The position numbers and the translations under genes are program-made. 64,000 bases of DNA from Viscum album (lineage: Eukaryota; Streptophyta; Magnoliopsida; Santalales; Viscaceae). Location: assembly GCA_963277665.1 (NCBI GenBank), contig OY728125.1:1718284889-1718348888 (forward strand), read 5' to 3'. The notes beneath the pieces are model-generated. The model saw only the letters and a program-made list of their open reading frames with translations, was not told the origin of the DNA and ran no database searches. The number at the start of each line of letters is the position of its first letter. Position 1 is the first letter of the stretch. This document shows positions 50,088 to 62,039 of this stretch, piece by piece.

Positions 50088-50207
50088 TGTGATGAAAAGG
50101 ATAACCCGAAGGTCAGGTGGTAACCTGTTGCGTCTGGCAAGGCTGTGAGACTTGAACCCGCAAGCGAAGGGAGACAATGGTAATCACCTACCACTAGATT
50201 ATGTGAT
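50088..50207 (-). mobile_element. tRNA-derived SINE (minus strand) inside element C
   Basis: On the minus strand, TAATCTAGTGG (50201-50191) resembles box A and GGTTCAAGTCT (50158-50148) resembles box B of an RNA polymerase III promoter. The order and spacing are tRNA-like, near tRNA-Gly in the TCTAGTGGTAGG part. A tail with the palindrome CAGGTTACCACCTG (50114-50127) follows. The block is distinctly richer in GC than its surroundings. TGTGAT occurs on both sides (50088-50093 and 50202-50207) and could be a target-site duplication, although it leaves no room for an acceptor stem. Confidence 0.6.
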
Positions 50208-50783
50208 ATCTTAGTTTTTATAATGTAGTTATTTTAAATATTTTTAATAATGAATTATAATTCATTATATTTGGAACCCAATACAACTAGGATAATTATA
50301 CTATTTTTGAATTCAATTATATTTTGTTGCGAAAGATGAGTTTGTTGTGGGAATTAGTTGAACAATTAAACTCTACTTATCTAGTATATATTATTTATGA
50401 AGAAATTAATTCATAAAATTTAGGGAAGTTCTCTTAAAACAAAAATGTGTTCTCCTAATACCTTTTTTTTAACTGATTATATTTTATTTTAGCATTTATT
50501 GATGGCCTTGAGGCCCTCAATTTTACATTTGTTTGTGATTTATTACCTCAATCACTCCCTATAAATATTTACTTTTTCCATCTAATAATGTTTCTCTAAT
50601 TTCCACAAATGTACTCCTAATCGAGATCATAATTTGGTGGTGACTTTTTTATTCCCTTTATCTTTTATTAAGACTAAATTTTATTAACCCAATTTCTGAT
50701 TTGGGTTTTCCCCAAAGGTAATTTTCTAATTTTATCCTTCTATTTTTGAAGAAAAATTTCATATTGCGAGGCCATAATTTATT
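50208..50783. other. Element C interior after the SINE, unassigned
   Basis: AT-rich sequence with no recognisable motif up to the polypurine tract. Confidence 0.35.
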
Positions 50784-50797
50784 GAAGGATAGGAGAA
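50784..50797 (+). other. Polypurine tract of element C
   Basis: GAAGGATAGGAGAA lies immediately before the TGTAACA start of the 3' LTR. Thirteen of fourteen bases are purines. Confidence 0.7.
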
Positions 50798-53700
50798 TGT
50801 AACATAACACGATTTCATAGCACATTACCTCATTAATGTAATTCAATATATTGCGCAATAAGAGACTTCGAGTTTGAGCGCATCACAACTTACCAAACTA
50901 GCTTTTCAAAAAATGGTTATGAATAGTATTAACTTAAGTTTTAATCTTATATAATATATATAATTTTAACATCCATATTACATGTTTCTTAGACATAATA
51001 TAAGATCAAATTCATTTTTTTAGATAAAAGATGTATTTTTAAAAAAATTCAACTTTACAACATTTTAATGGAGAAACATTTTTTAAACAAATATTTGACA
51101 CATTTATATATTAAATTTAATGAAATTAAATTATTCTTTAGAATTGGGAAGTAAAAATTTAGTTTGGATAAGGTTTTGGTACTTTTCTGATAACTTTCAT
51201 ATTTTGACGAATAGTGAAAAATACTACGTTTTAATTGAAAACAACTATTTAGTTGAATTAATTTATAGTGTTAAATAATAAATTTCAATGGTCTTGAATT
51301 ATAATTAGATTTTATTTTTATCATTTAAAACAATTTTTGTTGTTATAAGTAATTTCATATTAAAATTTTACATAAACACATGTTAATAATTTGATAGTTT
51401 TTTCTTTTTTAAAAAACCCGGTTTTTAGTTTTAATAACAAGAATTAATTTTAAATTAATAAATGAAACATCAATGTTTTGAATTTGGTAAAATAGTTTTC
51501 ATTTTTGTATTTAGAATATCAATATTATATTAGGGTGAATATTTTTTTTTTCTGAAAATGTTCAATTTTGATGAAAAGTGAAAAACACTAAGATATTATT
51601 TAAAGCAAACTTTTTATTTAAATAATTATTTATTTTATTTAAATTTATTTTAAGCCAAAATAAACATATAATACCGATATATGTTCAATTTAATTCATTT
51701 GAGTCATTTAATAATAAAATTATATGTATAAATTTTTATTGAACTTTTTAACCTCTTTTACCCACCTTATAGGTACATTTTCAAATTTGCATAAAAAATT
51801 ATTAATCCTTTTCTGTGAGTTGAATTTCAAAAATATAAGGCACAAAATTGACATCAGTAAGTAAAATGTGGTTCAATATGAAGAAAATAATTTTTGTGAA
51901 TAGTAACATTTGACTTTTATTTACCTCGGTTAAAACTAAATAGGGTAATTAATAGAAAAAATGATATTATAATTACCCTAACACATGTCCTAATTCTATT
52001 GGATAAGTGTAATTAGACTAAAAACAACCTTAGGAATAAAATATGATTCTTTTTGGTCAACTTGGATTAGATTAGGACATTTATTATTATTTTATTTAAA
52101 GAAGTGTTACAAATTTAAATTCAATGTTTAATAACTATACAATTTTTAATATAGGGTTATACAAAAGATAAATTGAACTATAAATATTTATTAGAAAGCT
52201 AAAAATATTTCTGGGATCATGGTATATTTTTTTATAATTTTTAGACATTATATAATAAATATTATATATGACACAATGAAGAGGCAACAATTACCTTTTT
52301 AATAAAAGAATCAAATAATTGATATTATAAATAATAAAATAAATATAATTTCAATGTTTTTATGGAATCTACGAATTTTTTAGGTTAGTATAAAATGTTA
52401 GGGTTGATTAAATTTATTGATGTAGAAGTAATAATGTTTTAATGACTTTCACAAAAAACAAATAGTATGTAGTGTCAAATTTGACATAAATGAGATTTTA
52501 AAACCAATATTATATTATTAAATTATATAATATTCCTAAAAATATATGTTTCAGCCAAAGGGCTTAAATAATATTATATTTATCATTAATGAACCACTTC
52601 AGGTTCTCATGAATGTTTAGAGAATGTTTATTAACTATATAGTGTAAGAATAATAGAAGACACGGTAAAAGTTAAATCATTTAACTAAGAGTTAAATCTA
52701 AAAGATAAGGTTAATATTGTGACCTAAACCATTCTAAAAAATATTGGTTGAGTGGTTTTCGAATCAAACCTACCTTATCCTAGAAATTGATCATTCTTGA
52801 GACATTTGAAACCGAAAATTATTTTATTATAAAATAATATTTCATGCTTTTCCTAAAGTGACTCTCGCCTCTCTTATAAAAGAGTACATCCCCTTCTCTC
52901 AAAATCACACCTTCAATTACATTTGTCTCTTCCACCCCTGCCCAATTCTCCTCCCAAATTTCCTCCTTTCTACCTAGAGGCATAATTTCTATCAGAAATC
53001 CAACCTATGGATCCCTTTTTATCAACTCAAAAGGTAACACCCGAAGAATTGGTAAAAATTTCAGCACCCTCTTTCAAGATCTTTTCTTCTTACACTTCCT
53101 CATTCTTTGTTGTTTCCATAACAAAATAATAACTAAAGTACCTTGTACATACTATGATGTTATTTTAAATATGGTACAACCATATTCATTATTCTATCTA
53201 TCCTATTAATAACAATGTCACCATACGTACATACATACGCCTTACCATCTCCACGTCGTGGTGTAGTTGGTTATTCAAGAACATCATTATTTGGATGAGT
53301 ATAAAAATTACTATAACTAATGTAAATAATAAATATAACATTTTAATGATTATTTATATATTATATAACATCCAATTACTTAATATTTCACTATCAATAT
53401 AATGATATTATCATCGTGTATATGTACGGATTACCGTCTCCATGACGCAATGAAATTCATTTCCATGTTCACCATTCAATGATGATTATAAAAATGCATA
53501 TTATTAATATGTATTTAATATATCACATAATAATGACACTGGAGATATATGTATTTATTTATTTATATATTTATGATGTATGTATGTATATATATACTTA
53601 CATATATCTTATTCACTTACTTCCTTTCAATATGATATGAAAACCGAAACAGTGTTTATACGTACGTAGGACCTACCGTCTCCATAAAAAGTGCCTTCTA

Positions 53701-55284
53701 TTTCATATATCTATATGTTATAAATATTTATATTCTGAATATATATGATATAAAAATATAGGTTTAAATTCTAGAAGTATTTAAATCGTGATCTAAATGA
53801 TACGATCAAGAATAACAAGTTAAAACACGTACGATAAAGAAAGCGATTATTACCAGAAATGTGGATTTAACTTGGAAATCATAATTACATGGGTAGTATA
53901 AAGTCATAAGTGAATCAAGTATGACATAATAAATTTGAATATGGTTCTGGTATAATTTAATAACATACTATTGTCATTATACAGGAGGTTAAATGTACCC
54001 TTGACCAAAGGAAAGTACAAGGTAAGGGTAATTTCAAAGTCTCATTATTAACTGAGATTTTTTATGTGTATGTTTTTGTTGGTACATATCTATTATCCAT
54101 GTCCATGTTTCATAAAAGATTTTTCAAAAGGATTATTTTATTGGTCTCTTTAACTAAAACATCATTTTAAATGTTTTAGCGAATTATTTTTCTAACCATT
54201 CTCATTAATGTACATGTTTTCAAAATGATTTTAAGGATTTATTTATATGGGCACGAATGTTTTAAAATGTTATTTCCTTTCAAAAGATTCAAATTGGAAG
54301 GGGACACTTTGATTAAAAAATATATTTTAAATAAATTCCTTTATAAATACTGTGTCTTTTAAAATGATTTCAAGAAAAAGGGATATTTCTCTCAAAGAGT
54401 TTTACTGATCATTTTCAACTATGTCAACATCCATTAGATGATATTATTCATGATCAATGATGATTTATTATGTCAAAAGTCATCCATATTATATTAAAGG
54501 TTTTGTGATATGTTTGAATATGGATGTGTTATTCTTATAAAATTCATGGTTTGTGGATAATGTATTGAAATTTCATATGCTTGTTTTAATATGAATGTTT
54601 ATGTTATTTTTTAAACCTTTTCATATGAGAAATGCATTGGACATATTATATGACGGGTGGAGTCTACTATAGCTCCTCGATGCACCGGTAGGTCTCATAA
54701 GGCAAACTATTGTCTTGGCACAAGGCCTTGACAAAATCTTAATTTTAGTCCGGACACATGGCCTTGGCTATGTGGTTGTGAAGTCTGTCATTATGCATTC
54801 CATAATTATGAAATTGGTTATTGATATTGCATGTGATTATTCGAATATTAGAATATACATGTTAATAAGTAAATGGAATTATTTGATTTATATTTGATAT
54901 ATTATGCTGAATTTTATGTTTAAAAAGATTTTTTTTAAGTTTTTTACATTTCCAAAAAAATTTATTCTTATTTATGAATGTTTTGACTATATTTTTATCC
55001 TTACTGAGCATCTGAGCTCACCCCTTTCTTATGTTTTATTTTACCAGGATTCCAAGAATTGTATTATGATTGATAAAAAGGGTTAAGATAGGGGATTAAT
55101 GGCATTATCAAAGGATCATTTATATTGTGTTTTATTTTCTAATGTGTAATGTAATGTTCATGTAGGTAATCTATTTTCCAAGACTGATAAATGGATCGGT
55201 ATTTCAGGACATGATTCCTTGAAATCATGCTAATGTATTAAAAAAAATTCACCGTCTCTGGGTAATTGGGATCGGGGCATTACA
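50798..55284 (+). repeat. Element C 3' LTR (about 4.49 kb)
   Basis: It is the second copy of the LTR at 43979-48431, with the same start, TATA box (52875) and three TACGTACG-type blocks. It ends GGGGCATTACA. Confidence 0.85.
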
Positions 55285-56217
55285 GACAATGTCCAATGGG
55301 AGCGGTGACTAGGAGTGTTTGGTAACGGGGTCCATGATAGAATGGTTATTCCAAAAATAAATAGAACATTATTGTACCTATGAAGAAAGTAATATGCAGT
55401 ACATCACAATAAGGGAAACCACCTGAGGGAACAAATAATCCATGTGTGCATTCTTGGTGGGCTGGTCAGGAGGGTTTTGTAAAATATATGAGGGGTTATC
55501 CCAAAAGGGTTTCAAATATTTTGATTTAATGTAAATTCAACCCATGGATTATCAAATACGGGTTTCATGCATGATTGGGGGCTTACGTACAAAAGATAGT
55601 ATGTTTAGTGGATGATGAGGTGTTCTAGTGAATGTCTTCTGTGAAAAAATGGATCTGTAACAAAAAAACCATAGGATGAAGGAAAAGGGATGAGGGTCAA
55701 GACCCTGTGGGAACACAAGATGTGGGACCCATAGGGGACCTATCATGACATGTCCTGCATAATGAGAGTTTCATAGATTCTGTGATGTCATGGAAGAGAT
55801 GATCTTGTGCATACGGGGAAAACAGTTCGACTTCTGGATTGTTACCCCAAACAAAGGTAGTTCCCATTTATATATAGGAAAAAACCTTACTGGTGGTGCA
55901 TTAGATTTATTGTATGGAAGAGTGATTTTGACATTTCATTAGGCACATATTAAACATATTTGTTGGCCATAATTTTTCATTTCATCAATTACAATTTCAC
56001 ACACATTCCTAAATAGGTTTTTGGATTTCTATGGATGAATATGGCCTTTTGACATCACATTCACCTTGTAAGAATCTTTTTCATGGATTTCCATTTTTTG
56101 TACAGATCTCAAATTTACACAAAAAATCATTTCCCTTCTTTTAATGTTTTTTTGAGTCAAATAGTGTCTTCATTTTTCTTAAAGATTACAATTTGTGGAC
56201 TCTAATAGAAATTGACA
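55285..56217 (-). repeat. Element A 5' LTR, main part (right of C)
   Basis: This is the other copy of 176-1063. Its last 19 bases on the inner side are at 43960-43978, on the far side of element C. It carries the conserved TATA box on the minus strand (55867-55876) and ends in CA at 56216-56217. The first five bases are the right target-site copy (GACAA) of element C. Confidence 0.65.
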
Positions 56218-57523
56218 CCAATAAATATTCGATCCATTTAGAATTCTAGTTTTTATAGCTATTGGAAATCTTTTTCTATAGAAAATGAATGATTTTATTT
56301 AGTATATGGATTGAATAGAATAATATTTATAATAAGAGATAGATTCATTATGATTTTGGATTTTTATTTTTTCTCCCTCCAAGAATAAAATGATTTCATT
56401 TGTATAAAAAAGACTAGAAGGAACATTTTACATTCTGGAGGCAGATATGGGCAATATATTACCCTGATTTACCATTCTAGTGGGAAGTCTACTTATGTAA
56501 TCATATAAACTAGAAAAAACAATTATAGGAAGCTTGTATCTATGTCTAAAACATTTAGAAAAATTTAATTGAACAATTTGGGAACTATTAATTGTAACAG
56601 AAATGTTTTAAAAATAAAAAAGGATTTTGATTTTTTGGACTAAGGTGTCTTTGAAGCCAATGTTGTTGAGGACCACATAAATAATACTTCAATTATTATA
56701 GTTGGAAGCCTTAATAATGTGAATTTTAATAGCAATTAATCCTATCCTATTAGGTTTCATTAAAATATTGGTATATTTAGAGGCTAGGAAAATGAAATAT
56801 AAAATGTTTCATCCTTTGAAGAAACCAAATTGGTTCCATGAGACAATTTTATTTACAATATGATAATGATTTTTTGATAGAAAATTTGAGATGATTTTAT
56901 TGTGGGTTTTTATAAGATGAATTAGTATGAAGAGGGTAATTTCAAATTCATTTTACACTTTAGGAATTACAGATAATAAGTAGTCATTATGACTATGGGG
57001 AAGGGTGACTTTGGGAAAAAGGATCTAACCATATTATAGAAACCAGTTTAAACCGTGTCAGGAAAATTTTGTCACTATTTCTAAGTATTTCAGGAATGAA
57101 ATTATTATATAATTACTTATTAATATATTTAAAATTAATAAAAAATTAATATAAGAGACATCATGATTGTTTAGATCCTCTTAATTGTCAAGTATATCAT
57201 CCCCCACGTTTAGAAATGTGAGGGGCCTATAGGATTTCCCAATTAATTGTATAGTATTATCGATTTTTTTTAATTTTTTCACCATGAGTATTGATTATAC
57301 ACTAAAAAAGGCTAATATTACTTGTTAATATATATAATATCCATGTGATTTATTATTTATAAACATTATTTTAGTGCATTTTACACTTTTAACATCATTT
57401 CACATTATGATTTTAATTTCTTCTTAAAATGCACTATTTGTGGTACATTTTATAACATCATTTAAAGTAACCAATGATCTTAATTTTACTCTCTTATTTA
57501 ATTTTCAGGTTTCTAATTATATT
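56218..57523. other. Flank between elements A and D, unassigned
   Basis: AT-rich sequence. I see no LTR, no gene and no ordered repeat. A short NVRGL-like translation near 57213 could be a LINE endonuclease start, but the rest does not support it. Confidence 0.4.
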
Positions 57524-59015
57524 TGTAACAATTCATAGTTGTGGAGTGTTATAATATACACATTGGAAGACCACCAATGGGATTTAATGCAAACAATTCT
57601 GGAGAAGGCAGATTGGACACCAACCCATTGATGAGAATGTGGGGCCCAACATACAGGTCCAATGAAGCCCATATTTTGTGGGATTCTAGAAGACATATAG
57701 AGGAACTAATAATTTTTCTGATAATAGTGCTATGTCGGCCTTCATGGAGGTTATTAAGGCAACCCAATTTGGAGATAAAATTCTGGTCAAGATTCTGAGG
57801 ACCATATAATTATCACACCAATTTAATCATATTTCAAAAACCTCATATTCTATTGGATGAACGTTTAAAGGGAGCTCGGGGACCTCTGGAGATTTAATTT
57901 TTTCTTCTACGGACCACTCCAATTCGGTCTTCCAAATGGTCTTTCAGGTTCCTCTGTTCGGTGGAAGCAAGCTGGCTGCCACCTCGGGTCAAGGGTGGAA
58001 AAGTCTACTCTCTGTTAAAATTCCACCCACCTAGGCCCACCACCATTAATTTATGTCACTTCCACTGTTGTAGGCTTGACCCAAGGCTTCAAAATTTCTT
58101 ATTTAAGATAGTGGTGGTTGAGGATTTGAGGATCATTGGATCATTTCTTTCATTGTAATGTTATTATGTCAATTTGGCTTTGTAACGTTCTTATTATTCA
58201 TATAAGTTGTTCGAATCACCTTAGTTCTTAATAAAATTTCATCCTTTACTCTTATTTTATTTTTATTTCGATCCCATAGATATCGCTGCCTTAAGGTGTG
58301 AATTTTTTCATAGCATACCTTGTGATATTCTTTACACAACGGTGGATTGATCACTTTTTTTTTTATTGTTTTTTTACTTCTCCAATTCCTCCCTCATGAC
58401 TATAATTTCGACTTCCATTGAAACCATAGAATCAATGGAGGGATAAATATTTTATGGGTTGATCAAAGGGAGTAGAAAGGGGATAGTTTGGATGTTATTT
58501 ATCACTCCATTAATTTCTAATCTCTTCTTTTAATTGATAATTATGTTTGATGATCTTTAACCTCTTTCATCTTTGTTGAATTTATGGCCACACACAATTT
58601 CTAATACAAAACATTACCTTGAAGTTCTCAAAACATTGATCCTTCATGTGTATAGGTGATTAGAAATAAATTGTTTTGGTATTAAATCAGTAAGTGATGA
58701 TGTTGATTGATCTTCATAAATTAACCCATATCAAATATAAGAAATTTAAATCATTATAAAAGGGATTCATCCAATCCACCTAAAGAGATAACCTAGGATC
58801 AGCTCATTATCTCATTTTTTATGAACTTTAATATGTTAGTGATACCTTTAATACCCTATTAAATCAACCCATGTTGGCCACTCCATAGCCAAAAAAAATC
58901 AATAGATTGTATGTGTTTGTAGGTTAATTTCTAGGTCTCTGAGAATTCGACACCCAAGCTAGACCATAAGGACCATTCTACCTTCTTCTCTTGGGTAAAT
59001 TTGACTGTGAATAAA
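57524..59015 (+). repeat. Element D 5' LTR (ends approximate)
   Basis: The right end is set by the primer site. The left end is a guess at TGTAACA (57524) or TGTGGAG (57540). Inside, GATATCGCTGCCTTAAGGTG and ACACAACGGTGGATTGATCA (58273-58354) look like the conserved leader part of plant Gypsy LTRs. Open frames at 57541-57798 and 57961-58158 are not convincing genes. Confidence 0.5.
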
Positions 59016-59019
59016 ATTT

Positions 59020-59037
59020 AGGCATTGTTTCAGGGGA
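59020..59037 (+). other. Primer binding site of element D (tRNA-Asp type, decayed)
   Basis: AGGCATTGTTTCAGGGGA matches 12 of 18 bases of TGGCGCCGTTGCCGGGGA, the Athila site complementary to tRNA-Asp. Three of the six differences are the C-to-T or G-to-A changes expected from decay of methylated cytosines. Confidence 0.65.
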
Positions 59038-59140
59038 CCCTAGAAATTCATCTAAGAACACATTTTATTGTCCCCCATTTTCTCTTTTCTCATCCAAATT
59101 TTCTTATCATTTCCCTTTCTCATTTTTTTTCTTTTGGTGT

Positions 59141-60232
59141 ATGTCAGCCTACACTCGTGATCAATCAAACCATCTAGTTAGTGTGGATAGTCCTAGGGTT
59201 GGGGAGTCATGTACACCAATAGAACTATATCATTCAGATCCAAATCTTCCTTATACCCCCGAGTTAAAAATTGAGCCTATTTCATTGGAAGTTCTTCAAC
59301 GAAACCAACTCATAAACCTGGGTGGGAACCAAAATGTAATCCCAAATGAGGTTTCCCCAAACATGGGGAATGCAGATGATCAAACCATGAATGACTACCT
59401 CACACTTTCCTGGGCCAATGTCCCCTCATGCATTAGAAACAACTCCCTTGGAGATTCTAACTACATCTTTAAACCCCATGTCCTAAACCATCTTACCACA
59501 TTCCATGGAATTGAGTCTGAGATTCCCTGCCTTCACATTAAAGAGTTAAATGACATTGTTGAAACCATGTGTCCCCCAAATCACCTAGAATCTGCTAAGA
59601 TGAGGATATTTTATTTTTCTTCAAAGTATTGAGCTAAAAATTGGATAAACAATTTGAGACCATCATCCATTATCTCTTGGGTCCAATTAAGAATAGAAAT
59701 ATAAAAAAAATACTTTCCACACCACAACACAATTTCACTTAAAAAGACCATCGAAAATGTTTTCGAAAAAGAGGGAGAGTCATTCTATGAAACATGGGAC
59801 AAGTTCAAGGACACTCTAAACATGTTTATACACCATGGTTTTTCTATTCATGAACAAGTGAGAGTTTTATATCATGGGTTGGGTTTAGGGAACAAACAAT
59901 TCATTGACATGATGTGTAATGGATCCTTTAAAAATGAATACCCAAATATTTCTTACGAGTGTCTGGATATCCTTGCTAAGAGAAAATAAACATGGGGAAC
60001 TTCACCTTATTCTTAAAATCCACAATGAAATAATAGGAATTCATACACATAGAGATGAGTATAAATTTAGGGCTAAATTCACAGCAATATTTCTAAATTT
60101 TGAAGTGATAAACCATTGGAAAGTCCATGAAATCCAAACTGTAGACCCTATTTGCACAATTTGTGACAAAGATGACCATAAGACAGAAAAATTCCCAACC
60201 ATTCCATCTATCAAGGATGTTCTTTTAGGGTG
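59141..60232 (+). pseudogene. gag: Element D gag
   Basis: The frame opens at 59141 (MSAYTRDQSN) for 163 codons. After an acidic N-terminal part it has FKPHVLNHLTTFHGIESEIP and HIKELNDIVETM, which is the Athila gag start (IKPxxIxxLxxFxGxxxEDPxxHLxxFxEICDT). MRIFYFSSK corresponds to LRLFPFSLKD. Frameshifts follow; ESFYETWDKFKDTLNM corresponds to E-x-LYEAWERFKDLLRRCP. A remnant knuckle, CTICDKDDHKTEKFP, closes the domain near 60150-60200. Gag builds the particle. Stops at 59630 and later break it. Confidence 0.8.
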
Positions 60233-61075
60233 ACCCCCAATGGATGTAAATTATTTTAACTTTCAAAAGCCGCAATACCAAAACACCTTCAACCCAAGGT
60301 ATAATGACCCCCCAGGTATCCGCTGGAAAGATAACCAGTAACCTAGACATCCACATGGACAAAATCTATACCCCCATCAGAACTACAAAACCTATAACTA
60401 GTTACAAACCCAACATATCCAATACCAACAACCACTAGTCCATTTTCAGCAAACCCTCCCACCTCCAAAATATCCCACTTGGATAAAACAATTTTGTCAA
60501 GAACCAACCCAAACTGTTCCACAAAGCATGCTAGAACAATAGTGAAAAAAAATGGAATGGATGAATTCAGATGTCTCTTCCCTTAAAGAAGAACTTCAAT
60601 CCATCAAAACTGGAAAAGTACCCCTGACTACACAAGACATTCCACAACAAATAGTAAGGGGATATTTAAGTTTCACTCAAACAACTCATGAAAAAATAAA
60701 GGCTGTGACTGTTTTACGAAGTGGGAAATCAATTGAGAAACCTGAAAAACTAATTCAAATCTCATTGAAAGATTCAAACATGGATGAAAATTCTAATGAA
60801 CCAAATGATCAAATAGAAAAACATGATAACATTTTCAAAGAAACCACTCTTCAACAAACAACCCCGAACCTGCACCATTTACTCAACGCTGGAGGGGGAA
60901 AATCAAGCCTAAATTGAGTGAATCATTTAGGGAAATTTTCTCACAAGTCATGTTGAACATTCCCATTCTCAATGAAATCCCAAACATTCTTGCATATTCA
61001 AAATAATATAAGGACCTCGACTCATTTGAAAGAAAATTTTTCACATAAAAACAAAGTCCTATTGGCTGCAATGTG
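60233..61075 (+). pseudogene. Element D gag-protease linker (Gln/Asn/Pro-rich)
   Basis: Tyr-, Gln-, Asn- and Pro-rich sequence (NTFNPRYNDPPGIRWKDNQ) is as usual after Athila gag. An open frame at 60552-60917 starts MEWMNSDVSSLKEELQSI, a probable coiled coil, and contains TVLRSGKSIEKPE, like the Athila TxxxLRSGKxL segment. Then ILNEIPNILAYSK and KDLDSFERKF lead into protease. Confidence 0.7.
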
Positions 61076-61470
61076 AGTACCTCCATTCAAGTTACCATTC
61101 CTCCTAGGTTGAAAGAATCAGGTTACCCAAAATTCAATGTTGAACTAGAAGACATCAATGTTTTCAAGGCCTTGTGTGACCTAGGTGCTTGTGTTAATCT
61201 CACCACCAATGATGTGTACTGCCAGTTAGGATTAAAAGTGCTCTAACCCACATTTGTCACACATCAACTTGATGATCGTAGCATTATGATTCCAATGGAT
61301 ATTTTAAAGGACGTTCTGGTAATGGTTTAAAACATCATCTACCATGCTGACTTCATTGTCCTTGAAAATAATCAAATCTTTAGAAATTTGGAAAATCCCC
61401 TAGTCATCCTTGGTCTTCCCTTCCTTGCCACAATCAACGCTGTTATCTGAGTGCAAAATAAAACATGACC
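61076..61470 (+). pseudogene. Element D protease
   Basis: KALCDLGACVNL carries the aspartic active site DLGA (61178-61189), in the Athila form KALCDLGASINL. It is preceded by GCNVSTSIQVTIPPRLKESG, the IP-strand. Downstream, VLENN and LVILGLPFLATINAVI fit ILGRPFLATxxAxI. The frame has a stop after LGLKVL and one in the middle, so it is inactive. Confidence 0.8.
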
Positions 61471-62039
61471 ATCACCTTTTGAAACATGAGTCTAGACATG
61501 AACATCTATATTGAATGGTCACAAATAGGGGATGAAGAGGACATTCATGAAGTAAAAATGATAGAATGAATAGATAATGAATCTATAGAACATCTAGGAA
61601 TATTTGATGGATTTTTAAGTCAGGATGAGATTGATTTCCATTATTCACATGAAATATGTTTATCTCATTGGCATGAATCATTTCCAAATTCCTCTTATAA
61701 TGATGTCTTAGGTCCAAAAATTAGTGAAAACCTTTAGGGAACCACTTTCATAGAGACCACTCCAATATCCTTCCCAAAATCTGATCAAGACAATCTAGTA
61801 GCTGAAACTTCTACATGTGGGGAATCAATCCTATCTAAATCTCTTCGAAACAAATATGATCTTGATCCAATGTCTCAATATTTGGAAGAAATTCTAAACC
61901 ATCCAGATCTTGAATTGAAGGAACATCCCACTACCCTCAAGTATGCCTTCCTAGGGGACAATCAAGCACATCCTATAGTCATTTCTTTTTCTCTTGAAGC
62001 TAATCCTGAGGGGATGCTTCTTGGATGTACTTAGGAAAC
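61471..62039 (+). pseudogene. Element D protease-RT linker
   Basis: Degenerate coding with EHPTTLKYAFLGDNQAHPIV near 61920, matching the LKYAFLGDNxTxPVI segment that precedes RT in Athila. LELKE-like sequence lies just before it. Confidence 0.65.

Larger units (their letters stand above)
43979..55284 (+). mobile_element. Element C: Ty3/Gypsy chromovirus-like retrotransposon with 4.45-kb LTRs and a reduced interior
   Basis: Two long LTRs (43979-48431 and 50798-55284) start TGTAACA and end near GGGGCATTACA, as in Tekay/Del-type chromoviruses. A tRNA-Met-type primer site follows the first LTR, and a purine tract precedes the second. Only 2366 bases lie between them, holding gag remnants and a SINE; pol is missing. 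A five-base target-site duplication with one mismatch flanks it. It sits inside the 5' LTR of element A, 19 bases from that LTR's edge. The LTRs are about four-fifths identical by eye, so the insertion is old. Confidence 0.85.
176..56217 (-). mobile_element. Element A: giant Tat/Ogre-type Ty3/Gypsy retrotransposon, minus strand, interrupted by B and C
   Basis: Element A is inferred from two matching LTR copies (176-1063 and 55285-56217 plus 43960-43978). Between them, on the minus strand, lie protease, RT, RNase H and integrase in the Ty3/Gypsy order. The domain motifs resemble the Tat/Ogre clade: an RNase H with an LYYIS-like segment, and integrase after RNase H. An antisense gene lies between integrase and the 3' LTR. 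Elements B (10861-32823) and C (43979-55284) are later insertions; without them A is about 22.8 kb. Stops and frameshifts are everywhere, so it is a dead copy. The outer ends are placed by LTR alignment by eye, and I could not find a convincing target-site duplication. Confidence 0.75.

Noticed and set aside
50140..50207. Functional tRNA gene on the minus strand
   Set aside because: Box A and B-like parts exist, but no acceptor stem or anticodon arm can be closed; a SINE fits better.
57200..57240. NVRGL-like translation as the start of a LINE endonuclease
   Set aside because: No endonuclease or RT motif follows in any frame; a five-residue match is expected by chance.
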